In this document: in pieces, positions 1 to 7,627 of the stretch
Layout: the number at the start of each line of letters is the position of its first letter
Position numbering within the stretch: position 1 is the first letter of the stretch
DNA from: an uncultured Sutterella sp.
GTDB lineage: Bacteria > Pseudomonadota > Gammaproteobacteria > Burkholderiales > Burkholderiaceae_F
Direction of reading: 5' to 3'
NCBI GenBank assembly: GCA_900315045.1
Contig: OMXR01000013.1
Location: forward strand, 1-61,618
Length of the DNA: 61,618 nucleotides
Notes under the pieces: generated by a model
Databases searched by the model: none
What the model was told of the DNA's origin: nothing
Seen by the model: the letters and a program-made list of their open reading frames with translations, nothing else
Translations under genes and position numbers: made by a program

Positions 1-1239
1 TTTGGTTGCTTCGGCGGGTTCTTGCTGCTGACGGCCTATGCCGTTCACTTCACAAGCGAGCTGGGCCCGTCCGGCCCTTTTGATATTCATTGCCCCAACC
101 ACATCGGCATTCAGAGAAAAACCGCACGCTTCGCACACAAAAGAAGCCTGGGATATTCGATTGCCTTGACTGACATGGCCGCAAAGCGGGCATGTCTGGC
201 TTGTGTAGGCCGGACTGACCTTCACAAGCAGCCCGCCTTTTCTGCGCATCTTGTATTCAAGTTGTCTGAGCATTTCGCCCCAGCCCTGTTCAAGAATGGC
301 GCGGTTCAGCCCAGACTTCTGCTTGACATTCTTACCGGGATTCTCAACTGTGCCTGAAGCGCTCTTTGTCATGCCTGCCACGTTCAAGGCCTCAACATGG
401 ACAACCGCGTGGTTCTTGCAGATGTCGGTTGTAGTCTTGTGCAGAAAGTCTCTGCGGATGCAGGCGATTCTGTGATGCGCACGGGTGATCTTTTGCTTGA
501 GTTTTCTACTGTTGTTCGAGCCTTTAACTTTGTTCTTGAGCTGGTTCTGGTACACAGCGATGCGAGCATGAAGCCTGTCGATTTCAGTGACTGGCAGGTC
601 GTACATTTTGCCCTCATCCGTGGTAGCGCTATGGATGACACCTCTGTCAATGCCGCAATCCAAACCTTCAGGTACAGATATCTCTTCTTGATATTCCGTT
701 TGAATTGACACATACCAGTGTCCGCACACGAGACTGACGGTTGTGTTTTTGATCTTGCCGATCACTGAACGGCTGTTTCTGTAACGCACCCAACCGATTT
801 TGGGTAGCCAGATGCGGCTATTTTGCTCATCGAGTTTGACTCCCTGAGGATAGCGGAACGCATCATGAATACCTTTGGCCTTGAACTTGGGATGTTCCGC
901 TCTGCCGCTGAAAAAGTTCGCATAGCCGCGATACAGATCCTTGAGTACTTGCTGTAGCGCCTGACTGTGGCATTCATTAAGCCAGGGCTTGTCTTTTTTG
1001 AAACTTCCAGCCAATTCCCTGGTCATTTCCGCATAGCTGATGAAGGGCTTGTCAACGTTTGCTTCGGAATTGGACTTGTGCGCCTCAGCAAGGTCTTTGC
1101 GGTACTGCTCGTATCTTGTGTTTTGCTGCTCGAGAAAGTGGTTGTATGTCGCCCTGACGCATCCGCAAAAGCGCTTGAGAAGACTACATTGATGCCCATT
1201 GGGCTCAATACGAAACTGGTAGGCTAAGCGCTGGAGCAT
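1..1239 (-). CDS. tnpB: TnpB-type RNA-guided nuclease of an IS200/IS605-family element (partial, runs off left edge)
   Basis: Translating the minus strand from the ATG at 1239 gives an uninterrupted frame of 413 codons to the window edge. TnpB proteins are RuvC-fold nucleases guided by an RNA made from the element's own 3' end. The three RuvC acidic residues are visible: D in GIDRGV, E in VHVEALNV and D in NADVVGAMNI. The C-terminal zinc ribbon (CPLCGH then CEACGF) and the helix NRAILEQGWGEMLRQLEYK are also present, so the protein looks intact. No TnpA is seen; it may lie left of the window or be absent. The stop codon and the guide-RNA region are also outside, so neither can be assessed. Confidence 0.93.
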   Translation of the reverse strand, partial: MLQRLAYQFRIEPNGHQCSLLKRFCGCVRATYNHFLEQQNTRYEQYRKDLAEAHKSNSEANVDKPFISYAEMTRELAGSFKKDKPWLNECHSQALQQVLKDLYRGYANFFSGRAEHPKFKAKGIHDAFRYPQGVKLDEQNSRIWLPKIGWVRYRNSRSVIGKIKNTTVSLVCGHWYVSIQTEYQEEISVPEGLDCGIDRGVIHSATTDEGKMYDLPVTEIDRLHARIAVYQNQLKNKVKGSNNSRKLKQKITRAHHRIACIRRDFLHKTTTDICKNHAVVHVEALNVAGMTKSASGTVENPGKNVKQKSGLNRAILEQGWGEMLRQLEYKMRRKGGLLVKVSPAYTSQTCPLCGHVSQGNRISQASFVCEACGFSLNADVVGAMNIKRAGRAQLACEVNGIGRQQQEPAEATK

Positions 1240-1287
1240 ACTGGGGAATAACGAGAAAATTACGCGTTTGGTATTATGCCAAAGATA

Positions 1288-1351
1288 ACGAGCCTACGGC
1301 TCGTGCCCTTATATCCATCGATTAAAATTGATGGCTTTACGGGCCACCCCT
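1288..1351 (-). mobile_element. Probable left end of the IS200/IS605 element with two hairpins
   Basis: Upstream of tnpB lie two inverted repeats: 1288-1304 (arms acgagcc/ggctcgt) and 1315-1334 (9-bp arms around a 2-nt loop). On the minus strand a TTAC tetranucleotide sits at 1355-1352, just outside the second hairpin. IS608-like elements insert next to TTAC and carry a subterminal hairpin about this far from the tip, so the element end may be near 1351. The end assignment is inference. Confidence 0.45.
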
Positions 1352-1431
1352 GTAACTTTTATTATTCACCGATTCATCGACTAAAAGCACCGCGAGGGAC
1401 TCGTCCGTCGCAGATCATTGGAAACAAGAGA

Positions 1432-2805
1432 ATGCAAGAAAAAAACAAGAAAGGCTCCATGGCCGGTTTTTTAGTCCCGTCCATCATCGGCATCCTGCTA
1501 TTCATGATCCCGGTCAAATATGACGACAAGTGGACCATCGTGATCAAGATCGTCTCGGACTGGATCTCCTCTGCGATCGGCAGCTGGCTGCCGCTGCTCT
1601 GCGTCATTATCGTCACGGTTTCAGCAGTACTTGGGCTCGTCTCCCTGATCATGGGACCGTCCTTCGTGTCAAGCTACCCCATCATCAAGGCAACCTTCTC
1701 AACGACCCTGGTCTGGGTAATCATCCGAATCCTCGGAGCGGTCTTCATCTGGATCACCTATCTTGGCGTCCAGGCAGGCAAGGATGACACGGGCTGGATT
1801 CATATGATCACATGCGGGGACGCGGGTGGCTTCGTGCTCAACGACCTGCTCACGACGCTCGTGGTGATCTTCCTGCTCGCCGGACTGCTGCTGCCGCTGC
1901 TGCTTGACTTCGGCCTGCTCGAATTCATCGGCGCACTGCTCACCAAGGTCATGCGTCCACTCTTTACGATTCCCGGCCGTGCAGCCGTTGACTGCATCAC
2001 ATCCTGGATCGGCGACGGCACGCTCGGCGTGATGCTCACCGCCAATCAGTACGAGGGCGGCTACTACTCGGCAAGAGAAGCCGCCATCGTGGCGACCACG
2101 TTCTCGGCCGTGTCGATCACCTTCAGCATCGTCGTGCTCGCTCAGGTCGGCATGCTCGAGTACTTCGGCCCCTACTACCTGCTGATCTGCCTGATCGGCG
2201 TCGCCTGCGCGCTGATCCTGCCTCGCATTCCCCCGCTCTCGCTCAAGAAGGACACGTTCCTTGTCGAGGGCAAGGCGATGGGCGAGACGCTCCCCGAGGG
2301 CTACACCTCCTCAGCCCAGTACGGACTTTCCCTCGCGATGAACCGCGTTGCACAGCACCGCGGCATTGGAGAGTTCATTGAAAACGGCGTGAAGAACAGC
2401 GCCGGCATGTGGTTCGGCGTGCTGCCCGTGGTGATGTGCATCGGCACGCTCGCCCTGGTGCTTGCCAATAACACGACAATCTTCGACATCCTCGGCAAGC
2501 CCTTCCTGCCGCTGCTCAACATGCTCGCGGTTCCCGAAGCCGAAGCCGCCTCGAAGACCATGATCGTGGGCTTTACCGACATGTTCACGCCGGCCGTGAT
2601 CGCCGCCGGCACCGTCACGGCTCCGATGACCAAGTTCATCATCGCCGTGATCTCGGTGACGCAGGTGATCTACCTCTCGGAAGTGGGCGGCCTGATCCTC
2701 GGCTCGAAGATTCCGGTGAACTTCATCGAGCTCTTCATCATCTTCCTGGAGCGCACGCTGATCAGTCTGTTCATCGCCGCTCCCGTCGCGCACCTGCTCT
2801 TTTAG
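1432..2805 (+). CDS. YjiH family membrane protein (nucleoside-recognition/gate domain)
   Basis: A 457-residue polytopic membrane protein starting MQEKNKKGSMAGFLVPSIIG. It resembles the YjiH family, which carries the gate domain shared with nucleoside transporters and spore-maturation proteins; the substrate is not established. About ten hydrophobic segments are visible, with a gate-like GTLGVMLT segment near residue 200. An open frame continues upstream to 1276, but that part overlaps the IS end and reads like non-coding DNA, so the ATG at 1432 is preferred; its ribosome-binding site is weak. The mobile element ends about 80 bp upstream and may have replaced the native promoter. Confidence 0.8.
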   Translation: MQEKNKKGSMAGFLVPSIIGILLFMIPVKYDDKWTIVIKIVSDWISSAIGSWLPLLCVIIVTVSAVLGLVSLIMGPSFVSSYPIIKATFSTTLVWVIIRILGAVFIWITYLGVQAGKDDTGWIHMITCGDAGGFVLNDLLTTLVVIFLLAGLLLPLLLDFGLLEFIGALLTKVMRPLFTIPGRAAVDCITSWIGDGTLGVMLTANQYEGGYYSAREAAIVATTFSAVSITFSIVVLAQVGMLEYFGPYYLLICLIGVACALILPRIPPLSLKKDTFLVEGKAMGETLPEGYTSSAQYGLSLAMNRVAQHRGIGEFIENGVKNSAGMWFGVLPVVMCIGTLALVLANNTTIFDILGKPFLPLLNMLAVPEAEAASKTMIVGFTDMFTPAVIAAGTVTAPMTKFIIAVISVTQVIYLSEVGGLILGSKIPVNFIELFIIFLERTLISLFIAAPVAHLLF

Positions 2806-2834
2806 CGGCCCGCGCCTCGCCTGACGTTTGGCAG

Positions 2835-2870
2835 CTCCCGCCGTCCCTTCCCGGGCGACGGGAGTTTTCT
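2835..2870 (+). terminator. Rho-independent terminator after the yjiH-like gene
   Basis: Arms ctcccg (2835-2840) and cgggag (2859-2864) form a GC-rich stem followed directly by TTTTCTTT, 30 bp after the stop codon. Confidence 0.75.
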
Positions 2871-3120
2871 TTGTGCCGTCAGCGACACCAAGGCCTTGTG
2901 CTGCTTCAGATTGAAGCGGATCATCACGCGCAGAGCGGTAGCGATCGGGTACAGCAGGACCTTGCCGCGCCCGTTGCGCATCTGTTCTTCTGGCGCAACT
3001 CTCACGGTATGCTCCCTTCGGCAAGGCGGCATGCAGAGCGTTTCCGCATGCCGCCTTTTGCTGCCGGAGCCCCTTTGCGACAGGATTCTTGAAGCCTGAT
3101 CTCTCTGCCTCAAAAACAGT
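2871..3120. other. Intergenic stretch with no convincing gene
   Basis: Between the yjiH-like gene and the next gene there are about 460 bases. Short open frames on both strands have low-complexity basic translations and no good ribosome-binding site, so I do not call them. The only clear structures are the hairpin at 3023-3057 and the promoter/operator at 3121-3151, listed separately. Confidence 0.5.
3023..3059 (+). terminator. Strong orphan terminator hairpin
   Basis: Perfect 12-bp arms aaggcggcatgc (3023-3034) and gcatgccgcctt (3046-3057), an 11-nt loop, then TTTT. It lies about 220 bp beyond the yjiH-like stop, after an earlier terminator, with no recognised gene in between. It could be a backup terminator or the end of a small RNA. 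Confidence 0.7.
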
Positions 3121-3151
3121 TTCTCAGTATGAGCTATTTCGGCTTATACTG
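3121..3151 (+). promoter_or_regulatory. Candidate promoter overlapped by a 10-7-10 inverted repeat, upstream of the TMEM43-like gene
   Basis: TTCTCA (3121-3126), an 18-nt spacer and TATACT (3145-3150) resemble a sigma-70 promoter with a weak -35. Overlaid on it is the inverted repeat cagtatgagc (3125-3134) and gcttatactg (3142-3151), matching in 9 of 10 positions. A repressor bound there would cover the spacer and -10. I do not recognise the regulator family. Confidence 0.45.
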
Positions 3152-3271
3152 AAAAGGCAAGAGAAGAGGCACTGACAAAACACAGGCGCTTGTTCTGTCT
3201 GCCCAGTCCACAGCTCAACCGAGCGCCTGCAGTCCCTGCCCAGCACGTCAACTTCGTGAAGGAGCGATTGT

Positions 3272-4495
3272 ATGGCCTACACCGAAACCACAACCACGAG
3301 CTGGTTCTCACGCATCAAAAACTCTTTTGCCGGCGTTCTGACCGGCATCGGGCTGATCATCGGCGGCACCTGTCTTCTCTGGTGGAACGAAGGGGATTTC
3401 GTGGCCACGCGCGATGCGCTGATTGAAGCGCAGAAGGTCACCGAGGAGATGCCGGACATCTCCAGTGTCAATGCTGAGATGAACGGCAAGGTCGTTCATG
3501 CCACGGGAAAGGCGACAACGAGCGACGTGCTTACCGACCCGGATTTCCGGGTTTCGGCAACCGCCATTTCCCTGCAGCGCCGCGTCGAGTTCTACCAGTG
3601 GGTGGAGCACTCCAAGACTGAAACGAAAAAAGAGCTCGGCGGCAAGGAAGTCACGACGACCACCTATACGTACGAAAAGAAATGGGTGTCTCGCCCGGTC
3701 GATTCAAGCGGATTCCACGATCCGTCCGCCAGGCGCGAGCATGTCAACCGCACGCGCATGAATGTCAAGAACGAAAGCATCTACGCGAAGAATGTTGCGT
3801 TCGGCGCATATCGTCTTCCTGACTTCTTTATCCGAGAGATTTCAACCGATCCGGATTTCACGATCTCCATGACAGCCGAGGCTCGCGACGCGCTCGCAAG
3901 AAGGCTTGTCCCGGCCGCCAGAACCTCCGAAGAGGCCCTGGATGGAGCCCGTGAACTCGTTCAGGTCCACACTAAGGGCCTGTACATCGGAAAAGACCCC
4001 ACCCTTCCCCGCATCGGCGATCTGCGCGTCACATACGCGGCAGCCCTGCCCGCCGAAGTGAGCATCATTGCCAAGGTGGCCGACGACACTTTCACGCGGT
4101 ATGCCGCTTCCAACGGCAAGACCGTCAGCCGCCTGTCCATGGGGACGAAGGGTCTTGAAGAGATGTTCAACGACGCACACAGCGGCAACAGCACGATGAC
4201 CTGGATTCTGCGCGCCGTCGGCGTGGCAGCGGTCATCGCCGGTCTGAGGATGGTGGTTGCGCCGCTCTCGGTTCTCGTCGGCTTCATTCCGTTCCTCGAG
4301 ACCATCGTGGGCGGAGGCTTCGGCTTTGTGTGCCTGCTGCTCGGCCTGGCCTGGTCGTGCATCGTCATTTCCATCGCCTGGATCTTCTACCGGCCGATCC
4401 TTGCATTCGGCCTCATTGCGGTTGCCATCGCGCTGATTGTTCTGCTTTACATGCGGGGCAGGCGCCGCAAGGCGGCCGAGGCCCAGCCCGTCTGA
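3272..4495 (+). CDS. TMEM43 (LUMA) family membrane protein
   Basis: A 407-residue protein with one transmembrane segment near residues 22-42, a large soluble region, and a C-terminal block of about three hydrophobic segments (residues about 305-395) ending in a basic tail. The layout and the sequence around GTCLLWWNEG and the repeated 'TDPDF' motif match the TMEM43 family, named after a human inner-nuclear-membrane protein; bacterial members have no settled function. A good ribosome-binding site (aaggag) precedes the ATG. The leucine-rich-repeat gene follows 76 bp downstream on the same strand, so the two may be co-transcribed. Confidence 0.8.
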   Translation: MAYTETTTTSWFSRIKNSFAGVLTGIGLIIGGTCLLWWNEGDFVATRDALIEAQKVTEEMPDISSVNAEMNGKVVHATGKATTSDVLTDPDFRVSATAISLQRRVEFYQWVEHSKTETKKELGGKEVTTTTYTYEKKWVSRPVDSSGFHDPSARREHVNRTRMNVKNESIYAKNVAFGAYRLPDFFIREISTDPDFTISMTAEARDALARRLVPAARTSEEALDGARELVQVHTKGLYIGKDPTLPRIGDLRVTYAAALPAEVSIIAKVADDTFTRYAASNGKTVSRLSMGTKGLEEMFNDAHSGNSTMTWILRAVGVAAVIAGLRMVVAPLSVLVGFIPFLETIVGGGFGFVCLLLGLAWSCIVISIAWIFYRPILAFGLIAVAIALIVLLYMRGRRRKAAEAQPV

Positions 4496-4510
4496 TTGAC
4501 TGAAATTCCC

Positions 4511-4532
4511 GGAGCGGCCGGCAAGCCGCTCC
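4511..4532 (+). terminator. GC-rich hairpin after the TMEM43-like gene
   Basis: Perfect 8-bp arms ggagcggc and gccgctcc with a 6-nt loop. It has no T-tract, so it may be a pause or mRNA-end-protecting structure rather than a full terminator. Confidence 0.4.
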
Positions 4533-4571
4533 GCCCGAGATTCATTTGATTGTTTACACAAGAGGTGTTCC

Positions 4572-6071
4572 ATGAAAAAAACTCTTTTCGCTCTCACTCC
4601 CGTTGCACTTTCCCTGATCCTCGCCACCACGGCCTGGGCTGCACCCAGTGTGCGGCTTTCCGGAAACACGGTCTCCATTCAGGAAGCCGTGACCAATGAG
4701 ATGCTGCCCCAGATCAAGGAGAGCGTCGCCAAGGTGCGCAACCCGGCCGAGCTCAGCTTCTATCTGGCAAAGCTCACCCAGGAGGAATTCAACAGGATCA
4801 TCTCGCTTTACCCCGCCATGTCGAGTCTTCGCGTTGAATATGGCCAGCGCATCACCGACCTATCCGGGCTCGCAAAGCTGAAAAAACTCAACTCCATCAG
4901 CCTGAGCGAGGTGTCTGCCGGCGACTTCACGCCGCTCGCCGGACTCACCAGCCTGCAATCGGTCCGCATCACGGCAAACGGCATGACCAATCTCGGATGG
5001 ATGAAGGATCTCAAGCAGCTGCGCACCATTGAGATCTCCTCGAGCGGCCTGACGGATCTGAACGGCATCCCGTCTTTGCCGCTCATGAACCGCGTGACCA
5101 TCAACAAGGCAGCTCCGAACGATCTCACGCCACTTGTTGAAGCATTGCCCAATCTCACCGATTTGACCATGCACTACATTCGCGCAAATGATCTCTCGCC
5201 GCTTGCCAAGCTCACGAAGATGAAATCCCTGTCGCTGTACGGCGCTGAAGTCGCAGACTTCTCGCCGCTTGCCCAGTGCCCCGCCCTGGTCAAGCTCGAC
5301 TACTACGCAAGCAAGACGCCTGACTTCTCCGCTCTGGGCAAGCTCACCCAGGTCAAGGAATTCCACGGAGGCCTTACCAAGCTCGACAGCATCAGCTGGC
5401 TTGAGAACCTGCCCAATCTGGAGAGTCTCACGCTCTTTGCCGAACCCATTTCGGACTACACCCCGCTCACGAAGTCCAAACTGCAAAAGCTCAAGATCTG
5501 GTCGATGCGGAAACCTGTCGGTGACCTGACCCCCGTTTCCCAGATCCCGACACTCAAGGAACTTGTCTTCTGGACCGTCGAGGGAGCCTCCAACAGCAAG
5601 CAGCTTGCCGCTCTCACCAACCTGGACAAGGTGGAAGTGAGAACGTACAACAAGAAGGGAGGTGAGCCGTTTGACCTCTCGGCTGCAAATGGCTGGGACA
5701 AGGCGCGCGAAGTCACGATTCACGAGTGCATCGTCGCCAATGCGGACGGCCTTGCCGGCTTAAAGAGCGCCGCACGCGTCCGCCTGACCCGCGTGACGGG
5801 ACCGTCTGACAGCCCGGTGAGCGTTGCCGCAATTGCCAAGAATCCCGTGGTGCGGTATGTCGACCTTTATGAATCCAATGTCACCGATGTGGACAAGCTT
5901 GCCGAGTCCGGCACCATTGAGAACATCAATCTTGCGAAGGTGCGCGGCGTGAAGTCCATTGCCGCATTGCAAAAGATGCCTGCCCTGCGCTCGCTCACGG
6001 TGACCAAGGGAGCGTTCCCTGAGGAAGAACTCGCCGGATTCGCGAAGTCGGTCCGCATCAGCCAGAGGTAG
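4572..6071 (+). CDS. Secreted leucine-rich-repeat protein
   Basis: A 499-residue protein with a clear Sec signal peptide (MKKTLFALTPVALSLILATTAWA, cleavage near residue 23), then about 15 degenerate leucine-rich repeats of 21-23 residues. Several repeats carry the internalin-like phrase 'LTPLxxLxxLxxLxL' with D-F/L-(S/T)-PLA at the turn. There is no LPXTG, membrane anchor or outer-membrane barrel, so it is probably periplasmic or released. LRR proteins mediate protein-protein contact; the ligand cannot be told. A short ribosome-binding site (agagg) precedes the ATG. Confidence 0.82.
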   Translation: MKKTLFALTPVALSLILATTAWAAPSVRLSGNTVSIQEAVTNEMLPQIKESVAKVRNPAELSFYLAKLTQEEFNRIISLYPAMSSLRVEYGQRITDLSGLAKLKKLNSISLSEVSAGDFTPLAGLTSLQSVRITANGMTNLGWMKDLKQLRTIEISSSGLTDLNGIPSLPLMNRVTINKAAPNDLTPLVEALPNLTDLTMHYIRANDLSPLAKLTKMKSLSLYGAEVADFSPLAQCPALVKLDYYASKTPDFSALGKLTQVKEFHGGLTKLDSISWLENLPNLESLTLFAEPISDYTPLTKSKLQKLKIWSMRKPVGDLTPVSQIPTLKELVFWTVEGASNSKQLAALTNLDKVEVRTYNKKGGEPFDLSAANGWDKAREVTIHECIVANADGLAGLKSAARVRLTRVTGPSDSPVSVAAIAKNPVVRYVDLYESNVTDVDKLAESGTIENINLAKVRGVKSIAALQKMPALRSLTVTKGAFPEEELAGFAKSVRISQR

Positions 6072-6123
6072 CGCGATGCTCTTCCGCTTGCGCCTTAGGA
6101 CGCGAGCGGCTGGTTGCGCTTGA

Positions 6124-6153
6124 GGGAATCCGGGCAGCGATGTCCGGATTCCC
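6124..6153 (+). terminator. Hairpin after the LRR gene
   Basis: Perfect 10-bp arms gggaatccgg (6124-6133) and ccggattccc (6144-6153), 52 bp after the stop. The following bases are only moderately T-rich. Confidence 0.6.
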
Positions 6154-6264
6154 TGTTCATGCGGCCAGCAGAGCGTCAATGGTGCGGGAGGGACATGGGA
6201 GAGAAATAATCCAGTATCCTGAACCTGATTCACGGATCGTTTTTTTGAATGGAAGGAGACAACA

Positions 6265-7173
6265 ATGCCAGAGCGCAATTTGCAGGCTGCGGGCTGGACT
6301 GACGGGGCTGAAGTGCTTCACATCAATGTGAAGCGTCCGATGGTTCGCCTGATTGCAAACATCGTCTACCAGCAGCGGATTGGCAACCGAAGTTCCAGCC
6401 AGCTCAGGATGGACGTGCTTGTGCCCGACACACCGGCTCCCAAGCCTGCCGTGCTGTTTTTCCCGGGCGGAGGCTGGGTCTCCGCAGTGAAGGAACGATT
6501 CGGCGAGTTGCGCTGGGGACTTGCTCAGGAAGGCTTTGTTGTCGCTTCGGCCGAATACAGCCTGATCCCGTCAGGATTCCCCGCACCGCTTGAGGACGGT
6601 CTGGCCGCCCTGCGCTTTCTGCGTGCACATGCAGAGGATTTTTCCTTGGATCCGGATCGCGTCGGCATTTGCGGCAATTCCGCAGGCGGCTGGATGGCGC
6701 TGATGGTCGCGCTCTCTGCGAAGGAGCCTGAGCGGCCCTGCGCAGTCTGCGCACTGCATCCAGTCACGGAGCTGGGTTCCATCGCCGAGCAGATGGAGCA
6801 AGGCTATCAGGAGCTCCACGGCTCAGCGGCCGCACCCGAGTCCCTCATGATGAACGGCGTGTCTTTCAGCAAGGGCACGCCCTGCCCGATTGTCCAAAAC
6901 GCAGAGCTCTGCTCCCGGGGCAGCCCCCTTGCGCTGCTTGCAGCCCGCCCGGCGGAACTGCCCCTGCCTCCCGTGCTTCTGGTGCACGGGAACGCCGACC
7001 GGCAGGTCTCGCCGCTGCAGAGCACAAAGTTTTTCCAGGCGCTGCGCGAACGGGGCGAGGACGCCCGTTATGTCGTGCTTGAAGGCGCCGATCACTCATC
7101 GGATCATGTCTGGTACCAGAAGGAGACCGTCGCCCTGATCGCGGATTTCTTCAAAGGCAAAAATCGGGGCTGA
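6265..7173 (+). CDS. Alpha/beta hydrolase (HSL/BD-FAE-like esterase)
   Basis: A 302-residue predicted cytoplasmic esterase. The oxyanion-hole motif FFPGGGW is near residue 68, the nucleophile elbow GNSAGG near residue 135, an Asp in HGNADRQV near residue 240, and the catalytic His in GADHSSDH near residue 275; together they form a complete Ser-Asp-His set. This architecture is seen in the hormone-sensitive-lipase-like and feruloyl-esterase-like hydrolases; the substrate is unknown. An aaggag ribosome-binding site lies 7 bases upstream of the ATG. It stands alone and converges on the reductase operon. Confidence 0.85.
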   Translation: MPERNLQAAGWTDGAEVLHINVKRPMVRLIANIVYQQRIGNRSSSQLRMDVLVPDTPAPKPAVLFFPGGGWVSAVKERFGELRWGLAQEGFVVASAEYSLIPSGFPAPLEDGLAALRFLRAHAEDFSLDPDRVGICGNSAGGWMALMVALSAKEPERPCAVCALHPVTELGSIAEQMEQGYQELHGSAAAPESLMMNGVSFSKGTPCPIVQNAELCSRGSPLALLAARPAELPLPPVLLVHGNADRQVSPLQSTKFFQALRERGEDARYVVLEGADHSSDHVWYQKETVALIADFFKGKNRG

Positions 7174-7197
7174 GCGCTAAGCCGGCTCCCCGGCCAG

Positions 7198-7225
7198 AAA
7201 AAAAATCCCTGCCCGAAGACAGGGA
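7198..7225 (-). terminator. Terminator of the flavoprotein/cytochrome operon
   Basis: On the minus strand arms tccctg and caggga (7206-7225) form a hairpin followed by eight T residues (the A-run at 7198-7205), about 57 bp past the cytochrome stop codon. Confidence 0.7.
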
Positions 7226-7281
7226 CTGAGGCTTCGCTCAATTGCGGAGGGCTCTTGCAGAGCCTCTCCGCTTTTCTGAGA

Positions 7282-7614
7282 CTACTTGGCAGCCTTCTCG
7301 CGCACCGTGAACTGGTGGCAGGTGTTGCACATCAGCTCGGGCTTGGCCTTGTCGGCCTTGTGGCAGTCCTCGCAGTTCACCTCACCCAGATGGGAGAAGT
7401 GCGGATTCGGGTCGAGATTCTTGGTCTTCCCGGCCAGCTTGGCGTAATCGCCGTGGCACTTCTGGCACTGGTACTTGGTGACATAGCCGTTCTTGGACTT
7501 CGGGAACATGCCGCCATGGCGTTCCGCAAGGGTCTTGTCGGCACTCAGGGCTGCGCTCGAAGCAAAAGCCATTCCGAGAGCGACGGCCAACGAAGCAATC
7601 AGGGTCTTTTTCAT
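7282..7614 (-). CDS. Periplasmic c-type cytochrome of the flavocytochrome c3 type, with three CXXCH motifs
   Basis: A 110-residue protein with a Sec signal peptide (cleavage near residue 25, SSAALSA/DK) and three heme-binding motifs: CQKCH, CEDCH and CNTCH. Spacing and flanking sequence match the heme domain of Shewanella-type flavocytochrome c fumarate reductase, which normally has four hemes. The position where the first motif should lie reads as a segment without cysteine (RHGGMFPKSK). It should pass electrons to the flavoprotein encoded 13 bp upstream. A tggaga ribosome-binding site precedes the start. Confidence 0.88.
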   Translation of the reverse strand: MKKTLIASLAVALGMAFASSAALSADKTLAERHGGMFPKSKNGYVTKYQCQKCHGDYAKLAGKTKNLDPNPHFSHLGEVNCEDCHKADKAKPELMCNTCHQFTVREKAAK

Positions 7615-7627
7615 CGTTCAATCTCCA

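Noticed and set aside
2802..3113. 103-codon minus-strand frame in the gap after the yjiH-like gene
   Set aside because: It is basic and low in complexity, crosses two terminator hairpins and lacks a ribosome-binding site.
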